A stretch of 64,000 nucleotides of DNA from assembly GCF_001646665.1 (NCBI RefSeq), contig NZ_LWBU01000179.1, positions 6,759 through 70,758 of the forward strand, given 5' to 3'. Below are positions 16,953-25,589 of the stretch, piece by piece (positions within the stretch are counted from its first letter, which is position 1; each line of letters opens with the position of its first letter). Origin of the DNA: Streptomyces noursei (GTDB taxonomy: Bacteria > Actinomycetota > Actinomycetes > Streptomycetales > Streptomycetaceae). Position numbers and translations under genes: made by a program. The notes under the pieces were generated by a model. It saw only the letters and a program-made list of their open reading frames with translations, was not told where the DNA came from and searched no databases.

Positions 16953-17783
16953 GTGAAGGTCCTCTTGCCCTGGAAGCTGCTGCCCCTTTTTCCGTTACGG
17001 CTGTCCACCGCGCTGCTCCGGGCCACCGCCCTGGAGCTGGCGATCCTCGCCGGCCATCTGGTCCTGTACCCCACGGGCATCGCACCCGAGCGGCGGCCGC
17101 GCCCCGGTGGCGTCCCGCCGACGCCGCTGTTGTCACCGGCCGGCGCCCCGCACCCGCCGACGGTGCTGCTGCACGGTTTCGTGGACAACCGCTCCGTCTT
17201 CGTCCTGCTGCGCCGGTCTCTGCTCCGGCACGGCCGGCGCCATGTGGAGTCCCTCAACTACTCGCTGCTGACCTGCGACATCCGTGCCGCGGCCGAGCTT
17301 CTCGGGCGGCACGTCGAGGAGATCTGCGACCGCACCGGGCACCATGAGGTCGACATCGTCGGGCACAGCCTCGGCGGTCTGATCGCCCGCTACTACGTCC
17401 AGCGGCTCGGCGGCGACCGACGGGTGCGCACCCTGGCCACCCTCGGCACGCCGCATGCGGGGACGACCGTCGCACCGCTGGCCGGCGCGCACCCGCTGGT
17501 CCGCCAGATGCGGCCGGGCTCGTCCGTGCTGCGGGAACTGAACGAGCCCGCGCCCGGCTGCCGTACGCGTTTCGTCGGTTTCTGGAGCGATCTGGACCAG
17601 TGGATGGTCCCGGTGGAGACGGCACGCGTGGAGCATCCGGACCTGATCGCGCAGAACGTACGCGTCACCGGGATCGGCCATCTCGCGCTGCCCGTGCACC
17701 CGGCGGTGGCGGCCGGCGTCCGGGAGGCGCTCGAAGCCGGCGGGGCGGCCGCCGGAACATCCGGTTCCGCGTCCGTGGCCTGA
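16953..17783 (+). CDS. Alpha/beta-hydrolase lipase (triacylglycerol lipase-like)
   Basis: A 276-aa protein starting at the GTG at 16953, chosen because GGAGG lies 6 nt upstream; an in-frame ATG at 16770 would add 61 low-complexity residues. The N-terminus VKVLLPWKLLPLFPLRLS is a hydrophobic signal or anchor. The oxyanion segment is LLHGFVDNRSVF, the nucleophile elbow GHSLGG, the acid probably the Asp of FWSDLDQW, and the His in GIGHLALP. This is the catalytic layout of bacterial lipases and extracellular esterases. It faces icmB divergently and ends about 230 bp before the M23 peptidase start. Substrate unknown. Confidence 0.87.
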   Translation: MKVLLPWKLLPLFPLRLSTALLRATALELAILAGHLVLYPTGIAPERRPRPGGVPPTPLLSPAGAPHPPTVLLHGFVDNRSVFVLLRRSLLRHGRRHVESLNYSLLTCDIRAAAELLGRHVEEICDRTGHHEVDIVGHSLGGLIARYYVQRLGGDRRVRTLATLGTPHAGTTVAPLAGAHPLVRQMRPGSSVLRELNEPAPGCRTRFVGFWSDLDQWMVPVETARVEHPDLIAQNVRVTGIGHLALPVHPAVAAGVREALEAGGAAAGTSGSASVA

Positions 17784-18011
17784 CACCACCCGACCGGCTG
17801 TCGAACAGTTCTCGAACGTAGGGCCAAAGCTCTGCCCACACTCCGCCGAAAGACGGCCGAATGCCCGTTTCCCCCGGGGCCAAAACCCACGGAAGATTGT
17901 CGGTTGCGCGTACCGCCGGGTACAGTCGCGCCCACTGCTTTCCCCTCTGGGTCCCCTGTCGCCGGGGGCCACCCCAGACCTGGTCCTGCTGCCGAGGCGA
18001 GAGAGAAGTTG

Positions 18012-19451
18012 GTGAACGACCAGCACCCCCACGCCGGGTACGTCGGAGACGACGCGTATTCCACGGGCAGCCTCGAGTCCGGCAGCCAGGAGACCGGCAG
18101 CTTCGCCACCGATCCTCTGTTCGGCGCCCTTCCCGGAACCTACGGGAACGCCTACGAGACCGCTTACCAGAGCAGCGGCACCACCGGCGGGTACTACACG
18201 GACCACAGCGGTCAGTACGACGCCACCCAGTGGGCCACCGCCGACGCCACCCAGCAGTGGGCCACCACCGACACCACCGGGTACGTCGAGTACTCGGGGC
18301 ACACCGGGCAGTGGGACTCCTCCGCCTGGACCGGGGCGAGCACGACGTACGACACCACCGGCCAGTGGAACGTGGCCGCCGCCGCAGCCGACACCGGCGC
18401 CTACGACGCGACGGCCTGGAACCACGCCGCCGCGCCGACCGAGACGTTCACCGTTCCCGAGCAGTACGACTACGCGGCCACCGACCAGTCGCCCGCGCCG
18501 GAACCGCTCGCCGACCAGCAGCCCGAGCCGCACGCGGCGGCCGAAGCGGCCGTCGCCGGACCGGAAGAGGCGTACGAGCCCGAGCCGGAGACCGCGCCCG
18601 AGGCGCTGCACGACAGCCTCACCGAGACCGCGATCACCCCCGTCGCGCCCCGCCCCACCCGCCGCGCGGGCGCGGCCGGCACCGGGGGCACCGGCGGCCG
18701 GGGCCGGCGCCGTACTCCCGCCAAGCGCTCCGCGCTCCTGACCGTCGCCGTGCCCTCCGCCTGCGTGATGGGCGTCGCCGGCATCGCCGCCGCCTCCGTC
18801 AGCGGCCTGACGGGCAGCGGCCCCGCCGAGGCGAAGGCCGACGAGAAGGCGGTGACCGCCGCCGACACGGTCACGGTCAAGCCGGTCGTCGCCAACAGCG
18901 AACTCGACACCCAGCTCGCCGCGCTGAGCGCCGACGCCCGTGACTTCGGCGACCGTGCCAGCCGCACCCAGGAGCGCATCGACCTCAAGGCCCGCCAGGA
19001 GGCGGAGCGCAAGAAGCGCGAGGAGGAGGCGGCCCGCCGCGAGGCGCTGCGCCCCAAGTTCGCCCTCCCCGTCGCGCTGCACCAGCTCAGCGCCCAGTAC
19101 GGGCAGGCGGGCGTCAACTGGATGTCGCTGCACACCGGCATCGACTTCCCCGTCCAGTACGGGACCCCCGTCATGGCCGCGACCGACGGCACCGTCCGCA
19201 CCCAGTGGAACAGCGCCTACGGCAACATGGCGATCGTGACCGCCAAGGACGGCACCGAGACCTGGTACTGCCACCTCAGCAGCACCAAGATCCGCTCCGG
19301 CGAGGTCAAGGCCGGTGAAGTGATCGCCTACTCCGGCAACTCGGGCAACTCCACCGGACCGCACCTGCACTTCGAGGTACGGCCCGGCGGCGGCGCCGCG
19401 ATCGACCCGGTGCCGTGGCTGCGCGGCCACGGCCTCGACCCGACCTCCTAG
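18012..19451 (+). CDS. M23 family metallopeptidase (LytM-type)
   Basis: A 479-aa protein with a GTG start at 18012 behind GAGAGAAG. The first about 200 residues are a Tyr/Thr/Gln-rich disordered region (for example DATQQWATTDTTGYVEYSG) then Glu/Pro-rich sequence. One hydrophobic segment (SALLTVAVPSACVMGVAGIA) is a signal anchor, followed by a short coiled coil (QERIDLKARQEAERKKREEE). The C-terminal domain has the zinc motifs HxxxD in LHTGIDFPV and HLHFEV. Such enzymes cut peptidoglycan stem peptides. The long Tyr-rich cytoplasmic N-terminus is unusual. Its stop codon directly abuts the stop of pcrA on the other strand. Confidence 0.92.
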   Translation: MNDQHPHAGYVGDDAYSTGSLESGSQETGSFATDPLFGALPGTYGNAYETAYQSSGTTGGYYTDHSGQYDATQWATADATQQWATTDTTGYVEYSGHTGQWDSSAWTGASTTYDTTGQWNVAAAAADTGAYDATAWNHAAAPTETFTVPEQYDYAATDQSPAPEPLADQQPEPHAAAEAAVAGPEEAYEPEPETAPEALHDSLTETAITPVAPRPTRRAGAAGTGGTGGRGRRRTPAKRSALLTVAVPSACVMGVAGIAAASVSGLTGSGPAEAKADEKAVTAADTVTVKPVVANSELDTQLAALSADARDFGDRASRTQERIDLKARQEAERKKREEEAARREALRPKFALPVALHQLSAQYGQAGVNWMSLHTGIDFPVQYGTPVMAATDGTVRTQWNSAYGNMAIVTAKDGTETWYCHLSSTKIRSGEVKAGEVIAYSGNSGNSTGPHLHFEVRPGGGAAIDPVPWLRGHGLDPTS

Positions 19452-21953
19452 CTACAGCTTCTCGACCGGCGCGTACCGCAGGAGCAGTCGCTTCGGCTTC
19501 TCGTCCCCGAAGTCGATCGTCGCCTGCGCGTCCGCGCCCGCGCCCGTCACCGCCATCACCGTGCCCAGGCCGAACTGGTCGTGCGTGACCCGGTCACCGA
19601 CCGCCAGCGAGATCACCGGCTTGTCCGTGGCGCGCCGGGTGGCGAAGCCCGACGGACCGCCGGAGCGGGACCGGGACGACAGCGACGACGAGAGCGACGA
19701 GGCGATCCCGGACGTCGGCCCGGCCGGCTTGGTCATCGCGCCCGTGCGCTTCCACTCCAGGTACGCGCCCGGGATTTCCTCCAGGAACCGCGACGGCGGG
19801 TTGTACGAGGGCTGCCCCCAGGCGCTGCGCATCGTCGACCGCGTCAGGTACAGCCGCTCGCGGGCACGTGTGATGCCGACGTACGCCAGGCGCCGCTCCT
19901 CCTCCAGCTCCTTGGTCTGGCCGAGGGCGCGCATGTGCGGGAAGACGCCGTCCTCCATGCCCGTCAGGAACACCACCGGGAACTCCAGGCCCTTGGCGGT
20001 GTGCAGGGTCATCAGCGTGATGACGCCGGAGCCCTCCTCGTCCTCGTCCGGGATCTGGTCGGAGTCGGCGACGAGGGCGACCTGCTCCAGGAACTCGGCC
20101 AGCGTGCCGGTGCCCTCGCCCTCCTCGCGGCCCTGCTCGAACTCGAGGGCCACGGCCGCGAGTTCCTGAAGGTTCTCGATCCGGGTCTCGTCCTGCGGGT
20201 CGGTGGAGGCCTGGAGCTCGGCCAGGTATCCGGTCCGCTCCAGCACTGCCTCCAGGACCACCGCGGGGCCGGCGCCCGAGTCGACGATGGTGCGGAGCTC
20301 CTCCATGAGGGCGTTGAACCGCTTCACCGCGTTCGCCGACCGGGCCGCCATGCCGTAGGCCTCGTCGACCCGGCGCAGCGCCTGCGGGAAGGTGATCCTC
20401 TCGCGCAGCGCGAGCGCGTCGATCATCGCCTCGGCGCGCTCGCCGATGCCCCGCTTGGGGACGTTGAGGATGCGGCGCAGCGGGACGTTGTCCTCGGGGT
20501 TGGCCAGCACGCGCAGGTACGCGAGGACGTCGCGGACCTCCTTGCGCTCGTAGAAGCGGACGCCGCCGACGACCTTGTACGGCAGGCCGACGCGGATGAG
20601 GATCTCCTCGAAGACACGGGACTGGGCGTTCGTCCGGTAGAAGACGGCGACGTCGCCGGCCTTGGCCTCGCCCGCGTCCGTCAGCCGGTCGATCTCGTCG
20701 GCGACGAACTGCGCCTCGTCGTGCTCGGTGTCCGCGACGTACCCGGTGATCCGGGCGCCTTCGCCGGCGTTGGTCCACAGGTTCTTGGGGCGGCGGCTCT
20801 CGTTGCGCTCGATGACCGCGTTGGCGGCGGACAGGATGGTCTGCGTGGAGCGGTAGTTCTGCTCCAGCAGGATGGTGGTGGCGTCCGGGTAGTCCTCCTC
20901 GAACTGGAGGATGTTGCGGATGGTGGCGCCGCGGAAGGCGTAGATCGACTGGTCGGCGTCGCCGACGACGCACAGTTCGGCCGGTTCCAGGTCCTCGTAG
21001 CCGGTCCCCACCAGCTCGCGGACCAGGGTGTACTGCGCGTGGTTGGTGTCCTGGTACTCGTCGACGAGGACGTGCCGGAAGCGTCGGCGGTAGTGCTCGG
21101 CGACGTCGGGGAACGCCTGGAGCAGGTGGACCGTCGTCATGATGATGTCGTCGAAGTCCAGGGCGTTGGCCTCGCGCAGCCGCGCCTGGTACATCCGGTA
21201 CGCCTCGGCGAGGGTCTTCTCGAAGCCTCCCCCTACGCCTTCGGCGTGGGAGGTGCCCCCAGCGACCTGGTCGGCGAAGGCCTCCTCGTCGATCAGCTCG
21301 TTCTTCAGGTTCGAGATCTTGGCGCTGAAGGACTTCGGCGGGAACTTCTTCGGGTCGAGGTCCAGGTCGCGGCAGACCAGTGCCATCAGCCGCTTGGAGT
21401 CGGCGGCGTCGTAGATCGAGAACGACGAGGTGAAGCCGAGCTTCTTCGACTCGCGGCGCAGGATGCGGACGCAGGCGCTGTGGAACGTCATGACCCACAT
21501 GGCGTTGGCGCGCGGGCCGACGAGGTGCTCGACGCGCTCCTTCATCTCGCCGGCGGCCTTGTTGGTGAAGGTGATCGCCAGTATCTGGCCGGGGTGGACG
21601 TGGCGGGTCGCCAGCAGGTGGGCGATGCGGTGGGTCAGCACCCGGGTCTTGCCGGAACCGGCACCGGCGACGATGAGCAGCGGCGAGCCGGTGTGGACCA
21701 CGGCGGCGCGCTGCTGGTCGTTCAGCCCCTCCAGCAGCGCGGCGGGGTCGACGACGGTGCGCGGGGCGCCGTCGCGGTGGTAGGCGTCCCGGGCCGGGGG
21801 CACGTCGAAGCGGTCGCCGAAGAGGTCGTGCGGGACCCCCTCCGCGGCCGGGGCGTCCCCGGGGCCCTCGGAGTCCTCGGGCGGCGGCGGGGGCTCCTCG
21901 GAGCCGTGGTTCCGGAGGTCCGCCAGGAAACTGTCGTCAAAGAGGCTGCTCAT
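19452..21953 (-). CDS. pcrA: ATP-dependent DNA helicase PcrA/UvrD
   Basis: An 833-aa superfamily 1A 3'-5' helicase for DNA repair and rolling-circle replication. Motif I is AGAGSGKT at about 96-103, motif II VDEYQDTN, motif III GDADQSIYAFRGA, and motif VI YVGITRARERLYLTRS. A C-terminal Tudor-like tail (HDQFGLGTVMAV) is as in PcrA, where it contacts RNA polymerase. An acidic, Pro-rich 60-residue N-terminal extension precedes the core. Residues about 231-242 (GGTSHAEGVGG) are encoded by a palindromic repeat inserted in frame within the 1B region (see the repeat at 21226-21262). The stop abuts the M23 gene stop with no intervening base. Confidence 0.97.
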   Translation of the reverse strand: MSSLFDDSFLADLRNHGSEEPPPPPEDSEGPGDAPAAEGVPHDLFGDRFDVPPARDAYHRDGAPRTVVDPAALLEGLNDQQRAAVVHTGSPLLIVAGAGSGKTRVLTHRIAHLLATRHVHPGQILAITFTNKAAGEMKERVEHLVGPRANAMWVMTFHSACVRILRRESKKLGFTSSFSIYDAADSKRLMALVCRDLDLDPKKFPPKSFSAKISNLKNELIDEEAFADQVAGGTSHAEGVGGGFEKTLAEAYRMYQARLREANALDFDDIIMTTVHLLQAFPDVAEHYRRRFRHVLVDEYQDTNHAQYTLVRELVGTGYEDLEPAELCVVGDADQSIYAFRGATIRNILQFEEDYPDATTILLEQNYRSTQTILSAANAVIERNESRRPKNLWTNAGEGARITGYVADTEHDEAQFVADEIDRLTDAGEAKAGDVAVFYRTNAQSRVFEEILIRVGLPYKVVGGVRFYERKEVRDVLAYLRVLANPEDNVPLRRILNVPKRGIGERAEAMIDALALRERITFPQALRRVDEAYGMAARSANAVKRFNALMEELRTIVDSGAGPAVVLEAVLERTGYLAELQASTDPQDETRIENLQELAAVALEFEQGREEGEGTGTLAEFLEQVALVADSDQIPDEDEEGSGVITLMTLHTAKGLEFPVVFLTGMEDGVFPHMRALGQTKELEEERRLAYVGITRARERLYLTRSTMRSAWGQPSYNPPSRFLEEIPGAYLEWKRTGAMTKPAGPTSGIASSLSSSLSSRSRSGGPSGFATRRATDKPVISLAVGDRVTHDQFGLGTVMAVTGAGADAQATIDFGDEKPKRLLLRYAPVEKL
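21226..21262. repeat. Short palindromic repeat inserted in frame in pcrA
   Basis: The sequence around tacgccttcggcgtgggagg forms an imperfect hairpin with a TTC loop flanked by C-rich and G-rich arms. I recognise this as a dispersed streptomycete palindrome. It interrupts sequence that in other PcrA proteins runs directly from FADQVA to GFEKTLAEA, and adds about 11 codons without breaking the frame. Confidence 0.7.
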
Positions 21954-22088
21954 CGCCTATCGAGTCTAGGCGGCCCCACTGACAGCCGTGGACGAACCGG
22001 AAACAGGTCCGACTCGTCACCCTCCGTGCCGATTCGGCCACATCACGCCAAGGTCACGAATACGTATCGGGCATATCGCACATCATCC

Positions 22089-22118
22089 TTCACAGCACCG
22101 CCACAGTTTGGCTAGCGT
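22089..22118 (+). promoter_or_regulatory. Putative vegetative promoter upstream of the riboswitch
   Basis: TTCACA at 22089-22094 and TAGCGT at 22113-22118 are separated by 18 bp, resembling an HrdB-type -35/-10 pair. It would start transcription near 22125 and so include the ydaO riboswitch in the leader of the NlpC/P60 gene. Confidence 0.45.
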
Positions 22119-22192
22119 GCTCGCCCAAGCGGTCCGTTCTCTCATCGGCGAACCACGCCAGTCGGACCGCCCACGCCGAATTCGTGCTGTCC

Positions 22193-22325
22193 GCACGGCA
22201 GTACGGAACCGGGGACCCACACGTACGACCGAGGTGAATCGGCCCGCAGCCCCTCGGGCGCGGCCGTAGGGCACCTTCCGTTCGGCCCGAACCTGACAGC
22301 TGACCCGGTAGGCGGTCCACGGAAG
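22193..22325 (+). promoter_or_regulatory. c-di-AMP riboswitch (ydaO/yuaA motif)
   Basis: The leader carries the conserved ydaO blocks in order: GTACGGAACCGGGGACCCAC at about 22201-22220, GGTGAATCGGCCCG near 22234, a variable stem, then GAACCTGACAGCTGACCCGG at about 22289-22308 and GTAGGCGG directly before the ribosome-binding site. In streptomycetes this riboswitch precedes cell-wall hydrolase genes (rpfA, NlpC/P60) and turns them off when c-di-AMP is high. Here it directly precedes an NlpC/P60 endopeptidase. Boundaries are approximate. Confidence 0.88.
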
Positions 22326-22337
22326 GAGATGCCGGCC

Positions 22338-23678
22338 TTGGCGTCGCATCGCAAGCCGCGCGCATCGCGCACCTTGCAGACCCTGCATGCCCACTCCCCC
22401 GCCGTCGGGGTAACGACGGCCGCCGCCCTGGCCTCGGTCACGCTCCTGTCGTCACAGAGCGCGACCGCCGCACCGGGTGCGTCGGGCGACCCGGAGCGCA
22501 AGCCGACGGTCGAGGAGGTACAGAGAAAGGTCGACGACCTCTACCGGCAGGCGGGCACGGCGACGCAGCAGTACGGCAGGGCCAAGGAGAGCGCGGAGCC
22601 GCAGCAGCGGCGCGGGGCCGGTGCAGTGCCCGCCGCCCGGCGTACGGAAGCGCCGGACGCGCCCCGCCGCGCCTTCGGCAGCCTCACGGGCGTCCCGCAC
22701 CGCTCCGGCGGGCAGGCCCCGGCCGCGTCCCTGCTCCGGGCGGAGGGCCCGCCGGTGTTCGCGGACCCGGCGCCTCCGGCCGGCCGGCCCGCCGGCCTGC
22801 CGCAGGAGGCGCCCACCGAGCTGCTGCCGCGGCAGACCGGGCCCGAACCGGTGGCCGCGGCGGTGCCCGCCGCCCCGGCCGACCCGCTGCCCGAGCCCCT
22901 GACGGCCCCCGCGGCCGTCCTCCTGCCGGAGCCCGAGCCCGCGCCGGAGCCCGCGACCCGGCTGGACACGTGGGCCGCCGAGCCCGTACGGCAGCGGGCG
23001 GAGGCGGCGCCGGGGCCCGAGTCGCTCAGCGCCTCCCAGGCATCCCTGCGCGCCACCAAGCGCGCCGTGCAGCACAAGCTCGTCGAGGCGCGGGCGCTGC
23101 TGATACGGCTGACGGCCGGGAAGCGGGTGGAGGCGGAGGAGGCCCGCACTCGCCACGAGCCGCCGCGGACCCAGCCGCAACCGGAGCCGCACCTGTACCA
23201 GGACCCCCACCAGCCGCTGCCGCCAGAAGCGCACCTGCCGCGGCACGAGCCGCAGCAGCCGTCGCCCTCGCCCCCGTCGTACCTGTCGCAGCAGCAGCAG
23301 CCGCAGCCGGACGACGACGGCGGCCCCGGCGCCAAGGCCCGCGAGGTGCTCGCCTTCGCCGAGGCGCAGACGGGCAAGCCGTACGTGTGGGGCGCGACCG
23401 GCCCGAGCTCGTACGACTGCTCGGGGCTCACCCAGGCCGCGTGGCGGGCGGCGGGGGTCGACCTCCCCCGTACGACGCTGGAGCAGGCGGGGGCCGGGAC
23501 CCCGGTGGCGATCGAGGACCTGCGCCCGGGAGACCTGGTCTTCTTCCACGCCGACATCAGCCACGTCGGCATCTACAAGGGCGACGGGCGGATGATCCAC
23601 GCACCCCGGCCCGGCGAGGTCGTCCGCGAGGAGTCCATCCACCACCTGCCCGTCCACAGCAGCGTGCGCCCGGCCTGA
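22338..23678 (+). CDS. NlpC/P60 family cell-wall endopeptidase (riboswitch-controlled)
   Basis: A 446-aa secreted hydrolase. GGAAGGAG at 22321-22328 touches the ATG at 22329, so the TTG at 22338 (LASHRKPRAS, matching the usual family N-terminus) is the better start. A signal peptide ends near SATAAP. Only a short coiled-coil start remains (VEEVQRKVDDLYRQAG); the middle is Pro/Glu/Gln-rich and disordered, with a long QP-rich linker. The C-terminal catalytic domain has Cys in DCSGL and His in SHVGIY, with a second His in MIHAPRPGE. It cleaves D-Glu-DAP-type bonds in peptidoglycan. It is preceded by a c-di-AMP riboswitch. Confidence 0.93.
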   Translation: MASHRKPRASRTLQTLHAHSPAVGVTTAAALASVTLLSSQSATAAPGASGDPERKPTVEEVQRKVDDLYRQAGTATQQYGRAKESAEPQQRRGAGAVPAARRTEAPDAPRRAFGSLTGVPHRSGGQAPAASLLRAEGPPVFADPAPPAGRPAGLPQEAPTELLPRQTGPEPVAAAVPAAPADPLPEPLTAPAAVLLPEPEPAPEPATRLDTWAAEPVRQRAEAAPGPESLSASQASLRATKRAVQHKLVEARALLIRLTAGKRVEAEEARTRHEPPRTQPQPEPHLYQDPHQPLPPEAHLPRHEPQQPSPSPPSYLSQQQQPQPDDDGGPGAKAREVLAFAEAQTGKPYVWGATGPSSYDCSGLTQAAWRAAGVDLPRTTLEQAGAGTPVAIEDLRPGDLVFFHADISHVGIYKGDGRMIHAPRPGEVVREESIHHLPVHSSVRPA

Positions 23679-23689
23679 CGGGGACGGCC

Positions 23690-23727
23690 GCGGCGGGTGG
23701 GGGAACTCCGCCGGGGCCACCCGCCGC
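23690..23727. terminator. Terminator between convergent NlpC/P60 and membrane-protein genes
   Basis: An 11-bp perfect stem (GCGGCGGGTGG at 23690-23700 with 23717-23727) closes a 16-nt loop, placed just after the NlpC/P60 stop at 23678. Confidence 0.65.
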
Positions 23728-23777
23728 ACGGCCGCGGCGGGCGCCAGGGGTGCCGCCGCGGCGGGTGCCGGCCGGGA

Positions 23778-24131
23778 TCAGGTCCAGAGGGTGGCGATGA
23801 AGACGTTGGCGGCGGTCAGGCCGCCCACGGCACCGAAGACGGCCTTGTCGACCCGCTCCTCGTCGCGCTTGACGTAGACCAGGCCGAGGACGACGACCAG
23901 GATCGCCAGCTTCACACCGATCTTGACGTTGTTCACGGCCTGGTCGTCGGCCTGGTTGAGCCCCACCAGCGCCACGCCCGTGACCAGCATGGTCAGCGCG
24001 CCGTGCAGCATGGCGGGGCCGAAGCGCGCCGTACCCTCGCCCATCGCCTTCATCTGGGTCAGGAAGCCGCCCAGCAGGGCGGCGATGCCGATGACGTGCA
24101 GGGCGACGAAGACATTGATGAGGACGTCCAT
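23778..24131 (-). CDS. Small four-helix integral membrane protein
   Basis: A 117-aa protein from the ATG at 24131 (MDVLINVFVALHVIGIAALL); an in-frame start farther upstream would add a charged, non-conserved extension. Four hydrophobic segments cover nearly the whole chain, including HGALTMLVTGVALVGL and LAILVVVLGLVYV. No functional motif. Similar small membrane proteins are common in actinobacteria without a known role. It converges on the first NlpC/P60 gene and is divergent from the second. Confidence 0.85.
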   Translation of the reverse strand: MDVLINVFVALHVIGIAALLGGFLTQMKAMGEGTARFGPAMLHGALTMLVTGVALVGLNQADDQAVNNVKIGVKLAILVVVLGLVYVKRDEERVDKAVFGAVGGLTAANVFIATLWT

Positions 24132-24378
24132 GGGGCGGAGCCTAACCGGGGCCATAGCACCGGATGCCGGTCGGGGTCGCCTCATCCGACGCAACGGTCG
24201 CAGCCGATACGGAACTCGGGATTCCGGGAACGTGGCGCTCTCCGAATCCGCTCCGGAACCCTCATCCGCGGCCAATTGCGGTCATTTGGCCGCCCGGCCG
24301 TCACCCCCGGATCTAGCGTCCTGCCCCGAGCCCCACCCGACGCACGCCCCTCCCCGACGAAGGGAAGTGACCGCCCTC

Positions 24379-25434
24379 GTGGCAGCGCACCGGAGACCCA
24401 GGCAGCACCCGCAGGCCGGGCGCGCGGCCGTCGCCCTGGCGCTGGCCGGGGCGGCCACCGCCACCGCCTTCGGGGGCACCGCTCACGCCGATCCCCGGCT
24501 CGGCCCGGCGCGCGTCGGGGCGGAGGCCGACCGGCTGTACCGGCAGGCCGAGGAGGCGGCCGAGAAGTACAACGGCGCCAAGGAGGCGGCGGAGACGGCC
24601 CGGGCGGAACTGGACGCGCTGCGCGACGAGGCCGCCCGCCGGACCGCCCGGCTCAACACGGCCCGCGACGCTCTCGGGTCGGTGGCCACCGACCAGTACC
24701 GCGGTGGCGGCCTCGGCCCCACCGCCCGGCTCGCCCTCTCCGGCGACCCCGGCGCCTACCTCCGGGGGGCCGCCCTGGCCGAGCGGGTCGGCGACCGGCA
24801 GGCCGCGGCCGTCCGCACCGTACGGAGCCAGGTCACCGAGCTGGCCCGGCTGCGCGCCGAGGCCACCGGGCGGCTGCGCGACCTGACCGCCCGGCAGGCC
24901 GAGCTGGCCCGCCACAAGGCGACCGTCCGTGACCGGCTCGCCGCCGCCGAGAAGCTCCTCGCGCGGCTCACCACCGCCGAGCGGGCCGCCTACGACGCCG
25001 CGGGCGACCGGGGCGGCGCCTCCGGCCCCACTTCCCGGGGCGGCACGCGGGACGCCGCCCCGGGGGCCGTCGCCGACGCCCCGAACCCGCGCGCCGCGCA
25101 GGCCGTCGCGTACGCCTACGGGGCCTTGGGCAAGCCGTACGTGTGGGGGGCCACCGGCCCGTCGGCCTTCGACTGCTCGGGGCTCACCCAGGCCGCCTGG
25201 CGCTCGGCGGGCGTGTCGCTGCCGCGCACGACGTACAGCCAGATCGACGCCGGACGGCGGGTGTCCCGTTCCGCGCTGGCCCCGGGCGACCTGGTGTTCT
25301 TCTACTCGGGCGTCAGCCACGTCGGCCTGTACATCGGCGACGGGAGGATGATCCACGCCCCGCGGCCCGGCGCCCCGGTCAGGATCGCGCCGATCGACGA
25401 GATGCCCTGGGCGGGCGCGGCCCGCGTGGCGTGA
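24379..25434 (+). CDS. NlpC/P60 family cell-wall endopeptidase
   Basis: A 351-aa protein. I chose the GTG at 24379 (VAAHRRPRQHPQAGR) because it aligns with the N-terminus of the paralog at 22338; a GTG at 24367 is possible. A signal peptide ends at GTAHA-D. Residues about 45-210 form a long coiled coil (ADRLYRQAEEAAEKYNGAKE and on), as in PcsB/RipA-type autoinhibited hydrolases. The C-terminal NlpC/P60 domain has Cys in DCSGL, His in SHVGLYIGD and MIHAPRPG. Unlike its paralog it has no ydaO riboswitch in the 247 bp upstream. Confidence 0.93.
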   Translation: MAAHRRPRQHPQAGRAAVALALAGAATATAFGGTAHADPRLGPARVGAEADRLYRQAEEAAEKYNGAKEAAETARAELDALRDEAARRTARLNTARDALGSVATDQYRGGGLGPTARLALSGDPGAYLRGAALAERVGDRQAAAVRTVRSQVTELARLRAEATGRLRDLTARQAELARHKATVRDRLAAAEKLLARLTTAERAAYDAAGDRGGASGPTSRGGTRDAAPGAVADAPNPRAAQAVAYAYGALGKPYVWGATGPSAFDCSGLTQAAWRSAGVSLPRTTYSQIDAGRRVSRSALAPGDLVFFYSGVSHVGLYIGDGRMIHAPRPGAPVRIAPIDEMPWAGAARVA

Positions 25435-25589
25435 GCACGGCCCCCAGGGCCCTTCAGGGCCCTTCACGGCCCCTCACGGCCGCCGCCCGCACCACCCCGG
25501 CGTATCGGCAGCCGGCGGTCGGCACGGCGTTCGGCAGCAGGCACACCGGCCGCCGCGCGGGACCCCGTCGCCGGTCCCTCGGGCCGTCG

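Noticed and set aside
17784..18011. Possible ydaO riboswitch before the M23 peptidase gene
   Set aside because: Such peptidases often have one, but the conserved GAACC...GACAGCT...GGTAGGC blocks seen at 22193-22325 are absent here.
24132..24378. Possible riboswitch before the second NlpC/P60 gene
   Set aside because: None of the conserved ydaO blocks is present in this interval.
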